From CAZXCG01 sp964639205 (GTDB lineage: Bacteria > Bacillota > Clostridia > Oscillospirales > Acutalibacteraceae): 64,000 nt of DNA. How positions within the stretch are numbered: position 1 is the stretch's first letter; each line of letters begins with the position of its first letter. The notes under the pieces are model-generated. The model was not told where the DNA came from. It did not search any database and was given only the letters and a program-made list of their open reading frames with translations. This document shows, one piece after another, positions 23,778 through 32,230 of this stretch. Position numbers and translations under genes: made by a program. The stretch is from positions 56,881 through 120,880 of the forward strand of contig CAZXCG010000001.1 in NCBI GenBank assembly GCA_964639205.1. The letters are read 5' to 3'.

Positions 23778-24851
23778 ATGAACCATCGTCATGTTATTGA
23801 CTTAGAGGATTTGACTTTTGCGCAATTGCAGCAAACGATTACCCTGGCAGGTAAAATAATGAAAAATCCGAACGAATACTGCGAAGTGTGCAAAGGCAAA
23901 ATTCTTGCAACCCTTTTTTATGAACCGTCTACAAGAACGCAAATGTCTTTTCAAACGGCGATGCTTAGGCTCGGCGGTTCAACAATAGGCTTTGATAACC
24001 CGATGAATTCTTCCGTATCAAAGGGAGAGAGCCTCAAGGATACAATCACTGTTGTAAGCGGCTACGCGGATATTATCGCAATGCGCAATCCGCTGGAGGG
24101 CTCTGCCAAGGCCGCCTCAAAATACAGCCGTGTTCCCGTAATAAACGCGGGCGACGGAGGTCACCTGCACCCCACTCAAACTCTGACAGACGTTGTTACT
24201 CTTTACAACGAGGTAGGGAGGCTCAATCACCTTAAAATCGGCTTGTGCGGCGACCTGAAAAACGGGCGCACGGTACACTCGCTTATAAAAACAATGTCGC
24301 ATTTTGAGGGAAACTCCTTTGTGCTTATTTCCACTCCGGATCTTTCGGTTCCCGGATATATTAAGGACATTATGAAAGAATCCGGCTGCAGCTTCACGGA
24401 AATAGGCAATTTAAAAGAGGCAATATCCGAGCTTGACGTACTGTATATGACCCGAATTCAACGCGAAAGATTTTCAAGCATGGAAGAGTACAATGCTCAG
24501 AAAGGCGTATTTATTCTTGACCGCGAAAAGCTCACCTGTGCTAAAAAGGAAATGATAATCCTGCACCCGCTTCCGCGTGTTGATGAAATTACCGTTGAGG
24601 TAGACGAAGACCCGCGCGCCTGCTACTTTAAACAGGCAGTATACGGAATGTACGGCAGAATGTCTTTGATTTTGCTTCTGCTTGAGGATCGCGATTATTT
24701 TTTCCACGCGGATAATCCCGCGATTTTGCCGCGCCGCTGTTCAAACCCGAAATGTGTAACCAACAGCGAGCCTTACCTGCCTGCCGCGGCATATCGAAGC
24801 AAAGGAAAAACAATATGCGAATATTGCGATAATGAAATTACATTAAGCTGA
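23778..24851 (+). CDS. pyrB: Aspartate carbamoyltransferase with C-terminal PyrI-type zinc domain
   Basis: 357 residues. Residues 1-305 are a catalytic chain: FYEPSTRTQMSF (carbamoyl-phosphate loop), SVSKGESLKDT, HPTQTLTDV, MTRIQRERF and LHPLPRVDEI. After YGMYGRMSLILLLLE, where normal PyrB ends, comes a 45-residue tail with Cys321-x4-Cys326 and Cys347-x2-Cys350 (CSNPKC and CEYC). This matches the zinc domain at the end of the regulatory chain PyrI. The PyrI nucleotide-binding domain is missing. In two-gene and Thermotoga-type fused enzymes the zinc domain docks regulatory to catalytic chains, so here it may stabilise trimer contacts without CTP/ATP control. GGGAG eight bases before the ATG; monocistronic. 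Confidence 0.92.
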   Translation: MNHRHVIDLEDLTFAQLQQTITLAGKIMKNPNEYCEVCKGKILATLFYEPSTRTQMSFQTAMLRLGGSTIGFDNPMNSSVSKGESLKDTITVVSGYADIIAMRNPLEGSAKAASKYSRVPVINAGDGGHLHPTQTLTDVVTLYNEVGRLNHLKIGLCGDLKNGRTVHSLIKTMSHFEGNSFVLISTPDLSVPGYIKDIMKESGCSFTEIGNLKEAISELDVLYMTRIQRERFSSMEEYNAQKGVFILDREKLTCAKKEMIILHPLPRVDEITVEVDEDPRACYFKQAVYGMYGRMSLILLLLEDRDYFFHADNPAILPRRCSNPKCVTNSEPYLPAAAYRSKGKTICEYCDNEITLS

Positions 24852-24882
24852 TATTTTAAATTGCGGCAACGCGCACGTAAAT

Positions 24883-24915
24883 AAAGGATCTCCCCCAAGC
24901 GGGGAGATCCTTTTT
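24883..24915. terminator. Bidirectional terminator between pyrB and cysN
   Basis: AAAGGATCTCCCC and GGGGAGATCCTTT form a 13-bp stem with a five-base loop, with TTTTT on the plus side and T-rich sequence on the minus side. It serves convergent pyrB (+) and the sulfur operon ending in cysN (-). Confidence 0.88.
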
Positions 24916-24958
24916 AATATATTTATTCCGAAAACTAAAATCCCAAAATAAACGCTTA

Positions 24959-26641
24959 TCAGATAACTACTTTTCGATATGCGTCAAAACGCACCCATTT
25001 TGCGAAAAACTGTTTTCTGCTTCGGCTGTCCGTTCGGCTGTACTCAGAAAGGAATTCGCTTATTTTTTCGTCGGAGTCGGCAACGACCCTAAATCCCCGT
25101 CCGTTTACAACCGGCAAATTATCATAGTGATATTGTGAAACGGGAATTATTGAAGCTATTTTTCGTTTTCTTATTTTAACCGCCGCCGCGTCGCGAAGAA
25201 CTATTATATCAAAGCTTTCGGGATAGCTGTAGCTTTTTCCCTGCGTCGGTATTTCATCGCCGACGGTGTATGTGCATTCCACAGGCTGAAATTTAAGCAC
25301 ATTCAGGCTGGCGTCGTCGTAATAAAATTCTTCAAAAATATCGCCCCTTGCCTCAAGCCCTTCAAAAATAAACGAAGCTTTTGAGCCGGAAGAGCCGCTT
25401 TTCTCGCTTAATTTTTCTACAACGCCGCAGGCCGAGGTCATATTTGTAACTCTGTCGATTAAAATCAGCTCGCCGAGTGTTTTATGCGATGAAAATATAT
25501 CGGCGGCAACAGCTTCTGTGAGAAGAAGCTCGCAGAGCGCAATACCGTTTTTAGACAGGGCTTCGGTTTTAATATGCTCGCCGGTGTTAATGTCATAAGC
25601 GTAAATAACCTTTGTCAGGACGCCCAAAACAGTCTTTGTGCCAAGCTTGACAAGATAATCCCCGCCCACAGCGAGGGGGTGGTCATCCATCCACAAAAGT
25701 GAAACTGTAAGCTGTCTGTACGCTGCAATGTCCGTATCTTTAACAATGACGCAGCCTCTTGAAACATCAATTTCTCTGTCAAGCGTCAGCGTTACGGGCT
25801 GACCGCTGAAGGCTGAGCGGGTCTCTTTGTCGGTTACAAGAAGCGATTTAACGCTTGCTTTTTCATTTCCGGGGATAATTGTGATTTTATCGCCGACGCG
25901 GATACTGCCGGACTCTATCTGCCCCTGAAAGCCCCTAAAGGTATGATCCGGCCGGCATACTCTTTGCACGGGCATATAGAAGCCTTCTTCGCTGTTTTCA
26001 GAGCTTATATCAACGTTTTCAAGATATTTCAGGAGCGGCTCGCCGCTGTACCACGGGATTTTCTCGGATTTAACGGTTACATTATCGCCCTCTGTTGCCG
26101 AAAGCGGAATTATTTTAACGCTGTCAAGAGAAAGCTCGTTTCCAAGCCGGGTAATTTGGGCTTGAATTTCCTTAAAACGGGATTGGCTGTAGCCTACCAA
26201 ATCCATTTTGTTAACCGCAAAAACAAAATAGCGAATACCCATAAGAGAGCATATTCTTGCATGCCGTCTTGTTTGTACAAGAACGCCCTGTGACGCGTCT
26301 ACAAGAATAACCGCCAAATCCGCAAAGGAAGCGCCGACCGCCATATTCCTCGTGTATTCCTCGTGACCGGGCGTATCGGCTACAATAAAGCTGCGATTTT
26401 CGGTAGTAAAATAGCGGTATGCAACGTCAATGGTAATGCCCTGCTCGCGCTCGGCCATAAGTCCGTCAAGCAGCAGAGAATAATCTATTGCGCCGCCGCG
26501 GCTTCCGACCTTGCTGTCAAGCTCCAATGCTCTTTCCTGATCGGCATACAGAAGCTTTGCGTCATATAGAATATGACCGATAAGCGTAGACTTGCCGTCG
26601 TCAACGCTTCCGCAGGTTATAAATTTAAGCAACCCCTGCAT
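24959..26641 (-). CDS. cysN: Sulfate adenylyltransferase subunit 1 (CysN), GTPase, with unusual C-terminal extension
   Basis: 560 residues. EF-Tu-like GTPase: P-loop GSVDDGKSTLIG (11-22), DYSLLLDGLMAEREQGIT (switch I region), ADTPGHEEYTRN (G3), NKMDLV (G4), then two beta-barrel domains. With CysD it makes APS from ATP and sulfate, GTP hydrolysis driving the reaction. Typical CysN is about 475 residues and CysNC fusions have an APS kinase with a second P-loop; here the last ~120 residues (from about GLEARGDIFEEF) contain no P-loop, ending FFAKWVRFDAYRKVVI. Lack of APS kinase agrees with direct APS reduction by AprAB. ATG overlaps the cysD stop by one base; last gene of the operon. Confidence 0.92.
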   Translation of the reverse strand: MQGLLKFITCGSVDDGKSTLIGHILYDAKLLYADQERALELDSKVGSRGGAIDYSLLLDGLMAEREQGITIDVAYRYFTTENRSFIVADTPGHEEYTRNMAVGASFADLAVILVDASQGVLVQTRRHARICSLMGIRYFVFAVNKMDLVGYSQSRFKEIQAQITRLGNELSLDSVKIIPLSATEGDNVTVKSEKIPWYSGEPLLKYLENVDISSENSEEGFYMPVQRVCRPDHTFRGFQGQIESGSIRVGDKITIIPGNEKASVKSLLVTDKETRSAFSGQPVTLTLDREIDVSRGCVIVKDTDIAAYRQLTVSLLWMDDHPLAVGGDYLVKLGTKTVLGVLTKVIYAYDINTGEHIKTEALSKNGIALCELLLTEAVAADIFSSHKTLGELILIDRVTNMTSACGVVEKLSEKSGSSGSKASFIFEGLEARGDIFEEFYYDDASLNVLKFQPVECTYTVGDEIPTQGKSYSYPESFDIIVLRDAAAVKIRKRKIASIIPVSQYHYDNLPVVNGRGFRVVADSDEKISEFLSEYSRTDSRSRKQFFAKWVRFDAYRKVVI

Positions 26642-27540
26642 CAGAAATAGCCCTCCCTTTTTCTGCGTTCCATACTCCCGGCCGCCTCGTTGTCAATTAC
26701 TCTTGACGTACGCTCGGAAGACACTGCGCTGAGCGTTTCTTCTATTATTTTGTCAAGCGTATCGGCGTTTGACTCAATTCCTCCGGTCAGCGGATAGCAC
26801 CCTAAGGTTCTGAAACGCACCGACTTATACTCCGGCTTTTCTCCCGGATTGAGCGGGAATCTGTCGTCGTCAACCATAATTATATTTCCGTCACGGTAAA
26901 CGACAGGCCGCTTTGCGGCAAAGTACAAGGGAACGATTTCGATTTTTTCACGCCTTATGTACTGCCAAATATCCTTTTCCGTCCAGTTTGAGAGCGGAAA
27001 AACACGAATACTTTCGCCCTTGTTTATCTTAGTATTATAAAGCTTCCACATTTCGGGGCGCTGGTTTTTGGGGTCCCATGCCTGAGCCTGATTTCTGAAC
27101 GAGAAAATACGTTCCTTGGCGCGAGATTTTTCTTCGTCGCGCCTGCCGCCGCCGTAAGCCGCCGTAAAGCCGTATTTGCTTAGAGCCTGCTTGAGCGCCT
27201 GTGTTTTCATAATATCGGTGTAAGCGGCGCCATGATCAAAAGGATTTATGCCTTGCTTAATTCCCTCGGGATTTGTATAAACAAGCATTTCAATACCGAG
27301 CTTTTTGGCGGTTTCATCGCGGAATTTAATCATCTCTTTAAATTTCCAGGTGGTATCTATATGCAAAAACGGAAAAGGCGGTTTTTCGGGATAAAATGCT
27401 TTCAAAGCAAGATGAAGCATCACCGAGCTGTCTTTTCCGATTGAATACAGCATAACAGGTTTTTCGCACTCTGCGGCAACCTCCCGTAGAATATATATAG
27501 ATTCCGCTTCAAGCTCGTCAAGATGTGAAAAAACGCTCAT
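26641..27540 (-). CDS. cysD: Sulfate adenylyltransferase subunit 2 (CysD)
   Basis: 299 residues, PP-loop (PAPS reductase-like) fold. Signatures: HLDELEAESIYILREV, the PP-loop LYSIGKDSSVMLHLA (about 31-45), FLHIDTTWKFKEMI, AAYGGGRRDEEKSRAKER and FPLSNWTEKDIWQYI. It binds ATP and sulfate and forms APS with CysN. The ATG at 27540 has a strong GGGGGGAG eight bases upstream; an upstream in-frame start would overlap the AprB-like gene and is rejected. It follows aprB by 13 bases. Note that it ends RRKREGYF, standard for CysD. Confidence 0.95.
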   Translation of the reverse strand: MSVFSHLDELEAESIYILREVAAECEKPVMLYSIGKDSSVMLHLALKAFYPEKPPFPFLHIDTTWKFKEMIKFRDETAKKLGIEMLVYTNPEGIKQGINPFDHGAAYTDIMKTQALKQALSKYGFTAAYGGGRRDEEKSRAKERIFSFRNQAQAWDPKNQRPEMWKLYNTKINKGESIRVFPLSNWTEKDIWQYIRREKIEIVPLYFAAKRPVVYRDGNIIMVDDDRFPLNPGEKPEYKSVRFRTLGCYPLTGGIESNADTLDKIIEETLSAVSSERTSRVIDNEAAGSMERRKREGYF

Positions 27541-27553
27541 AGACCGCTCCCCC

Positions 27554-27868
27554 CTAATATTTATTAGACTCTTTTTGGTTGACGTCAATTTCGCAAATGC
27601 TTCCGTCGGGACGCTCGACAATCCATTTTAAAATATTTCCCTGCCGCTCGGTGTGCATAAGGCTTCCCTTTCCGCCTATATCCGCGCCGAGGTAAAATCT
27701 TATTGCGTAAACGGAGCATTCCTTGATACAGGATGTGCAGCCCCAGCAATCCTTCGGATATTTTATGAACGCCTTTTTTTCGGCGTCTATTTTAATCAGG
27801 CCGCCGGGACAAACCGCGCCGCAGCTGCCGCAGCCGATGCATTTGTCCCGATCAATCGCTATGCTCAT
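27554..27868 (-). CDS. aprB: Adenylylsulfate reductase beta subunit-like ferredoxin (AprB)
   Basis: 104 residues with two [4Fe-4S] motifs: Cys10, 13, 16, 20 (CIGCGSCGAVCPG) and Cys41, 44, 47, 51 (CWGCTSCIKEC). The tail NILKWIVERPDGSICEIDV resembles the AprB C-terminus that wraps around AprA, though AprB of sulfate reducers is longer (about 150 residues). It passes electrons to the FAD of AprA, which reduces APS to sulfite plus AMP. The ATG at 27868 overlaps aprA by 17 bases. Short AprB proteins are known from assimilatory-type gene clusters of Firmicutes (recalled, not checked). Confidence 0.88.
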   Translation of the reverse strand: MSIAIDRDKCIGCGSCGAVCPGGLIKIDAEKKAFIKYPKDCWGCTSCIKECSVYAIRFYLGADIGGKGSLMHTERQGNILKWIVERPDGSICEIDVNQKESNKY

Positions 27869-29531
27869 ATACGGCGCTCCCTTCTGTTAAATTGCGCAGT
27901 ATTATATTGATTTTTCCGTCCTTCAGGCGTGAATTGACATATTTTAAAAAATTTCTGTCGTCCCTAAGCGGGTAATCGAGGTTTTCATCAAAGCAGTGCC
28001 AGCGGGTTTCGCGCCTCGCTTTAAGATGGGCGATTACGCTTGTGCACACAGTAAGTCTTTCTCTGAGCTCGTATATATACATAAGCTCCTGAAAGTCCGA
28101 AGCGCGCAGAGTATTGCTGAGTTCCCTGATGTTCGATATTTTTTCTTCCGCAATATCAAGCTGTTTTTCGTTAAATCGGTAATTGGTTTTAATGCCGCCG
28201 GCATATGAATCCATTACGGTCTGCATGGCTTCTTCAAGCTGTTCTGTTGTAAAATGCGGATCACCGCCGGCAAGGAAGTTTTCCGCCTCTTTAATATGTT
28301 TTTCGGCGTCGGATTCGTCGATAGACGCAGCGGAGCTTTGCTTTACAAACTCAACCGCCGAAAGGGCGGCTATTTCGCCTTCTGCCAAAGCGCCTGTAAC
28401 ATACTTCTGCGGACATCCGCCGGCAACATCTCCCGCGGCAAAAAGTCCGTTGACCGTAGTTGCCCGTTTTGTATCTACCCAATATCCGCTTGCCGTATGC
28501 CCGCCTACTATGTACGGCTCCGTGCCTTCTATCTCAACATTTTGCTCGGAAGGGTTTTTCCCGCTTTCAAGCCATTTAAGCGCCTGAGAAGGAGCCATAT
28601 TCAGGTAAGCCTTTATGAGCTCTTCGTCCTGCTCGGCGGTTATACCCACGGTTCTTAAGGAGCAGGGGCCTCTCCCCTGCTGATTTTCATTTACCGTACC
28701 GTAAACGCGCTGAGAGGTGGATAACCCGTATTTGTTTTCGTAGACTTCCCCGAGCGAATTTATCTGCCTTGCGCCGACTCCCTGTGCGAGAGTGCCTGTC
28801 GGCGCAATTGTATCCTTACAGCGCAAAGCTATGAAGCGCATTTCAAATGAGGTCATCTCGGCTCCGGCATTTATTCCCATAGCGTAACCCGCCCCTGTAT
28901 TAAAAGGCGGGTACCAGATTTTGTGACGGGAAAAGCCGGGATTGTTCGGTTTATAAAGTCCGGCCGCGCCGCCGGTAGCAACTATGACCGCGTTTGCTTC
29001 TATTATATAGAAAGTATTGTTTTCCGGTCCGATTCCGAACGCGCCGTTAATACGGTTGTTTTTAACGGAAAAATCCGTGATGTTTAAGCGGTTAAGCACC
29101 TTAACGTTTGGCAGCTTTTCAACGGCGCTTGCCAAAACAGGCTTAATATTTTCACCGTTGATTTTGAGATTTCTGTTGCCGCGAGTTACATATTTACCGC
29201 TTTCGTCCTTTAAAATTACAAGTCCGAGCTGTTCAAGCCTTTGCGTGACCGCGTTAAGTCTCTGCGACATAGTAAGAAGCAAATCCTCCCTTACAATGCC
29301 TTCGGCGTCCTTCTTTGCATAATCAACGTAATCCTGCGGAGTTTTACCTTCAACTATATAGGCGTTCAGGGCGTTAACTCCGGAGGCAAGGCAGCCGCTG
29401 CGCTTGATATGGGCTTTTTCACAAATCAGCACGTCTGCGTCCGAGCTTTCGGAGATAGTCAAAGCAGCGTAACAGCCGGCCGTACCCCCTCCGATAATTA
29501 AAATATCTGTTTTAAGCTTTTCTGTTTTCAT
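27852..29531 (-). CDS. aprA: Adenylylsulfate reductase alpha subunit (AprA), FAD enzyme
   Basis: About 559 residues of the succinate dehydrogenase/fumarate reductase flavoprotein superfamily. FAD loop ILIIGGGTAGCYAAL, KAHIKRSGCLASGVNALNAYI (AprA-type substrate loop), VATGGAAGLYKPNN, YAMGINAGAEMTSFEMRFIALRCKDTIAP (the Arg/Glu stretch around the active site), HTASGYWVD and LFAAGDVAGGCPQKYV. ATG 29531 is chosen over an in-frame upstream ATG at 29555 because the latter lies inside trxB and has no ribosome site, whereas GGTCGGTGA precedes 29531. It lies in an assimilatory context: cysDN on one side, sulfite reductase and metY on the other, with no dsrAB or qmo genes. Confidence 0.9.
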   Translation of the reverse strand: MKTEKLKTDILIIGGGTAGCYAALTISESSDADVLICEKAHIKRSGCLASGVNALNAYIVEGKTPQDYVDYAKKDAEGIVREDLLLTMSQRLNAVTQRLEQLGLVILKDESGKYVTRGNRNLKINGENIKPVLASAVEKLPNVKVLNRLNITDFSVKNNRINGAFGIGPENNTFYIIEANAVIVATGGAAGLYKPNNPGFSRHKIWYPPFNTGAGYAMGINAGAEMTSFEMRFIALRCKDTIAPTGTLAQGVGARQINSLGEVYENKYGLSTSQRVYGTVNENQQGRGPCSLRTVGITAEQDEELIKAYLNMAPSQALKWLESGKNPSEQNVEIEGTEPYIVGGHTASGYWVDTKRATTVNGLFAAGDVAGGCPQKYVTGALAEGEIAALSAVEFVKQSSAASIDESDAEKHIKEAENFLAGGDPHFTTEQLEEAMQTVMDSYAGGIKTNYRFNEKQLDIAEEKISNIRELSNTLRASDFQELMYIYELRERLTVCTSVIAHLKARRETRWHCFDENLDYPLRDDRNFLKYVNSRLKDGKINIILRNLTEGSAVYEHSD

Positions 29532-29535
29532 TATA

Positions 29536-30450
29536 TCACCGACCGGCTTTTGCAATATATTTTTCTACCGATGCAACGCAATTTGCGCCGTCTGAAACAG
29601 CGGTAACAATTTGGCGCAGCGGCTTGGTTCTGACGTCGCCGGCGGCAAAAATCCCCTTTGCGGAGGTTATGCCCGTTTCGTCCGCCACAACGTAATTATC
29701 ATTGTCAAGCTCGGCTATGCCTTTTAAAATTGAGGAATTGGGGAGCGTTCCGACAGCTATAAAAACGCCGTCAACCTCCAGCAGCTCCTCTGTGCCGCCG
29801 CGCTCTATTTTAAGCGTGGTCACTTTTTTATCGCCGCAAATTTCTTTGGGAACGGCGTTTAAAACCGGCAGGATATTGTCCCTTGTCCGCAGCGTGCGCC
29901 GCAGGGTTTTGTTTGCTCTGAATTCATCTCTGCGATGAATAATATAAACGGTTTTTGAAAGCTTTGAAAGGAGGATGGCGTCGTGTAAGGCGGCGTCCCC
30001 TCCGCCGACTACGGCGACGGTTTTATTCTTATAAAACATTCCGTCACAAACAGCGCAGTAGGAAACACCCCTGCCGCCGAATTCAACCTCGCCTTTTATA
30101 TTTAGCTTTTTGGCGACTGCGCCCGAAGCGCATATTACCGTTTTTGCTTTCAAAGCTTTGTTATTTGAAAGTACCGCTTCATATGCGCTACCGGACGGAA
30201 TTATCTTTTTTACCACGCCTTCATAAAACTCAACGCCGAGCTCAAGGGCATGTCTTCGGAATTTTTCTCCGAGATTAAGTCCGCTTTCGCCGTATAAGCC
30301 AAGGTAGTTATCCACCCGTTCGCTCTGCGCGATTTGACCGACGCCCATATAATCCTTTTCAACAACAACGGCACTTAGTTGCGCTCGCTTTGCGTACACC
30401 GCCGCAGATAAGCCGGCCGGACCGCTGCCGATAATAACCGTATCGTACAT
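29536..30450 (-). CDS. trxB: Thioredoxin-disulfide reductase (TrxB)
   Basis: 304 residues. FAD loop DTVIIGSGPAGLSAAVYAKR (residues 3-22), redox pair CAVC in VSYCAVCDGMFY (about 134-137), NAD(P)H loop VVGGGDAALHDA, and GIFAAGDVRTKPLRQIVTA at the C-terminus. ATG 30450 has GAGG seven bases upstream; an in-frame ATG at 30483 would overlap the peptidase gene and lacks a site. It reduces the thioredoxin encoded at 31913-32230 in the same operon. Reductant for TrxB-like enzymes in Clostridia may be NADPH or ferredoxin; the HRRDEFRA motif favours NADPH. Confidence 0.92.
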   Translation of the reverse strand: MYDTVIIGSGPAGLSAAVYAKRAQLSAVVVEKDYMGVGQIAQSERVDNYLGLYGESGLNLGEKFRRHALELGVEFYEGVVKKIIPSGSAYEAVLSNNKALKAKTVICASGAVAKKLNIKGEVEFGGRGVSYCAVCDGMFYKNKTVAVVGGGDAALHDAILLSKLSKTVYIIHRRDEFRANKTLRRTLRTRDNILPVLNAVPKEICGDKKVTTLKIERGGTEELLEVDGVFIAVGTLPNSSILKGIAELDNDNYVVADETGITSAKGIFAAGDVRTKPLRQIVTAVSDGANCVASVEKYIAKAGR

Positions 30451-30475
30451 AATTAACCTCAAGGAAATGTTAAAA

Positions 30476-30886
30476 TCATTCAATCATCAAATTTTCTTTC
30501 TCGGCCTTATCCCCGGTAATTTTAAAGGAATTCAGGACGGGATTCGCCCTGTCCGTAAGGGAGAGTATCATATAGCTTGCCTTGCTGTCATAAGCCAACC
30601 TTTTATCTTCTTCCGACGGTCTTGAGGGCGATTCGGGGTGCGAATGCCAATTGCCCAAAGGAATCAGACCGAGCGAACGCATATCCTTTACCGCAGCTAA
30701 ATGCTCTTTTGGGTCGAGCGAAAAATGCTCTTTTGAACGGTCTGTATTTGTGAGCAAATAAACCTTTTTTACGATTTTGTCAGCGCCGTCAAGTACGCCC
30801 GCGATAAGCCCGCAGGCCTCGTTCGGAAGCTCGCTTTCGGCGTATGAAGCAATTTTATTATAATCGGATTTTTTTAAAATAATCAT
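30476..30886 (-). CDS. hcyD: JAMM/Mov34 zinc peptidase trimming a sulfur-carrier protein (HcyD/Mec+-like)
   Basis: 136 residues. The complete JAMM metal site is present: Glu23 (LPNEACGLIAG), His81 and His83 in GNWHSHPESPSRPSEED, and Asp94. Relatives Mec+ (Mycobacterium) and HcyD (Wolinella) remove residues beyond the Gly-Gly of a sulfur-carrier protein. The carrier in this operon ends Gly-Gly-Gly-Lys, exactly the type of tail that needs removal. The ATG overlaps the stop of the ThiF-like gene by four bases (coupling). The symbol follows the Wolinella system by analogy. Confidence 0.85.
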   Translation of the reverse strand: MIILKKSDYNKIASYAESELPNEACGLIAGVLDGADKIVKKVYLLTNTDRSKEHFSLDPKEHLAAVKDMRSLGLIPLGNWHSHPESPSRPSEEDKRLAYDSKASYMILSLTDRANPVLNSFKITGDKAEKENLMIE

Positions 30887-31692
30887 AAAACGCCTTCACA
30901 CTCCGCCTGCTCATAGTCTATAAGCTCGGTTACTGTGGGGTGATTTCCGCAAACGGCGCAATTATCGGTTTTTGCGGGGAGCTTTACCTTTCGAAACTCC
31001 ATTTTGAGCGCGTCGTATGTTAGCAAATAACCTGTAAGCAGCTCGCCAACTTCGAGAATATATTTAACGGCCTCCATAGCCTGTAAGCTTCCGATAACGC
31101 CGCCCATAGCCCCTATTACGCCCGCCTGCTTGCAGGTTGGAACGGCGTCCTTCGGCGGAGGATTTTTAAACACGCAGCGGTAGCATGGTCCCTTATTGGG
31201 AACATAAGTCATAAGCTGTCCCTGAAAACGTATAATACCCGCGTGGGAGAACGGCTTTTTTGCCATTACGCAGGCGTCGTTAATAAGAAACTTGGCGGGA
31301 AAATTGTCTGTACCGTCGATTATGAAATCGTAGTCCGCTATTAAATCCATAATATTTTTGCTTGAAACAAATGTACGGCAGGCGTTTACGGTAACGTCGG
31401 GGTTCATAGCCTCCATAGTTTCTTTGGCCGACTGAACCTTAGCTTTGCCCACATCCTTTGTAGAATGGATAATTTGCCTTTGAAGGTTTGACAGTTCCAC
31501 CTCGTCTGCGTCGGCAATGCCGATGGTTCCGACTCCTGCGGCGGCAAGATACATGGCTGCCGGAGCTCCCAATCCTCCCGCGCCGATAATGAGTACTCTT
31601 GCGTTGAGCAGCTTTTTTTGTCCTTTGGCGCCTACCTCTTTTAAAATTATATGGCGGGAGTAGCGCTCGATTTGTTCGTTGCTGAACGCCAT
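30883..31692 (-). CDS. hcyF: ThiF/MoeB/HesA-type sulfur-carrier adenylyltransferase (HcyF-like)
   Basis: 269 residues. Starts FSNEQIERYSRHIILKEVG, nucleotide loop IIGAGGLGAPAAMYLAAAG (about 35-53), catalytic-region NLQRQIIHSTKDVG, DGTDNFPAKFLIND, and two zinc CxxC pairs (CYRCVF near 172 and CAVCG near 247). It adenylates the C-terminal glycine of a ThiS/MoaD-like protein so that sulfur can be added as thiocarboxylate. It lacks a rhodanese domain. The start ATG overlaps the carrier-protein stop by one base. As the only canonical ThiF-type protein in the window it may also serve the ThiS of the thiamine operon. Confidence 0.9.
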   Translation of the reverse strand: MAFSNEQIERYSRHIILKEVGAKGQKKLLNARVLIIGAGGLGAPAAMYLAAAGVGTIGIADADEVELSNLQRQIIHSTKDVGKAKVQSAKETMEAMNPDVTVNACRTFVSSKNIMDLIADYDFIIDGTDNFPAKFLINDACVMAKKPFSHAGIIRFQGQLMTYVPNKGPCYRCVFKNPPPKDAVPTCKQAGVIGAMGGVIGSLQAMEAVKYILEVGELLTGYLLTYDALKMEFRKVKLPAKTDNCAVCGNHPTVTELIDYEQAECEGVL

Positions 31693-31898
31693 TATTTTCC
31701 GCCTCCCATAAAATATAAAAACTCAACCGAGTCGCCGTCCTTTAAAACGGTTGTTTCAAAAGCGCTGTTTTCAACAAAAGAATCGTTAACAGCGACTGTT
31801 ACGTACTGCGGCGTTTCTACCTTTTCATCAATAACAAGCTGCGCAACGGTAAGACCGTCTTTAGCCGCCTTTGAAGCGCCCGCGACCTTAATAAACAT
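31692..31898 (-). CDS. hcyS: ThiS/MoaD-like sulfur-carrier protein with C-terminal Gly-Gly-Gly-Lys (HcyS-like)
   Basis: 68 residues, beta-grasp fold. Core VAVNDSFVENSAFETTVLKDGDSVEFLYFMGGGK; residues 65-67 are Gly and 68 is Lys. Ordinary ThiS and MoaD end in free Gly-Gly. The extra Lys means the protein must be cut before activation, and the JAMM peptidase two genes downstream supplies that function. In Wolinella, HcyS thiocarboxylate gives its sulfur to O-acetylhomoserine through MetY. metY is in this same operon. ATG 31898 has AGGAG at eight bases. Confidence 0.85.
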   Translation of the reverse strand: MFIKVAGASKAAKDGLTVAQLVIDEKVETPQYVTVAVNDSFVENSAFETTVLKDGDSVEFLYFMGGGK

Positions 31899-31912
31899 AA
31901 CAAATCTCCTTT

Positions 31913-32230
31913 TTATTTAAGATTTTTTATTATCTCTGTAATATCGGATTTACTCGCAGCTCCGCTAAGCCGCGCTTTTTCGGTACCGTTGTGAAAGAAT
32001 ATAAGCGTGGGGGCTGACAAAACGCCATACCGTTCGGCAAGTCCCGAATCAAAATTAACATTAACCTTTACAACCTTGAGGCTGTCTGCGTACTCCTCTT
32101 CAAGCTCTGCCAATACAGGCGACATACGTTTGCAGGGTAAGCAGCTATCGGAATAAAAATCCGCGAGTACCGCGGGAGCGGAATTTAAAACCTCGGTATC
32201 AAAGCTTTCCGAATTAACACGGACAGACAT
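31913..32230 (-). CDS. Thioredoxin-like protein with a Cys-Leu-Pro-Cys active site
   Basis: 105-residue thioredoxin fold: FDTEVLNSAPAVLADFYS, active site Cys30-Leu-Pro-Cys33 (SDSCLPCKRMSP), VVKVNVNFDSGLAERYGVLSAPTLIFFHNG with the cis-Pro. Canonical thioredoxin has CGPC preceded by Trp; here Leu replaces Gly and Asp-Ser replaces Trp-Ala, which should shift the redox potential. It lies between tusA and the sulfur-carrier gene, with trxB further on, and probably reduces enzymes of this operon (APS reductase-linked or sulfur transfer steps). ATG 32230 starts right at the tusA stop. Confidence 0.88.
   Translation of the reverse strand: MSVRVNSESFDTEVLNSAPAVLADFYSDSCLPCKRMSPVLAELEEEYADSLKVVKVNVNFDSGLAERYGVLSAPTLIFFHNGTEKARLSGAASKSDITEIIKNLK

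Noticed and set aside
29955..30278. Arg-rich 107-codon frame opposite trxB
   Set aside because: Complement of a well-supported gene; biased composition from the opposite-strand codons.
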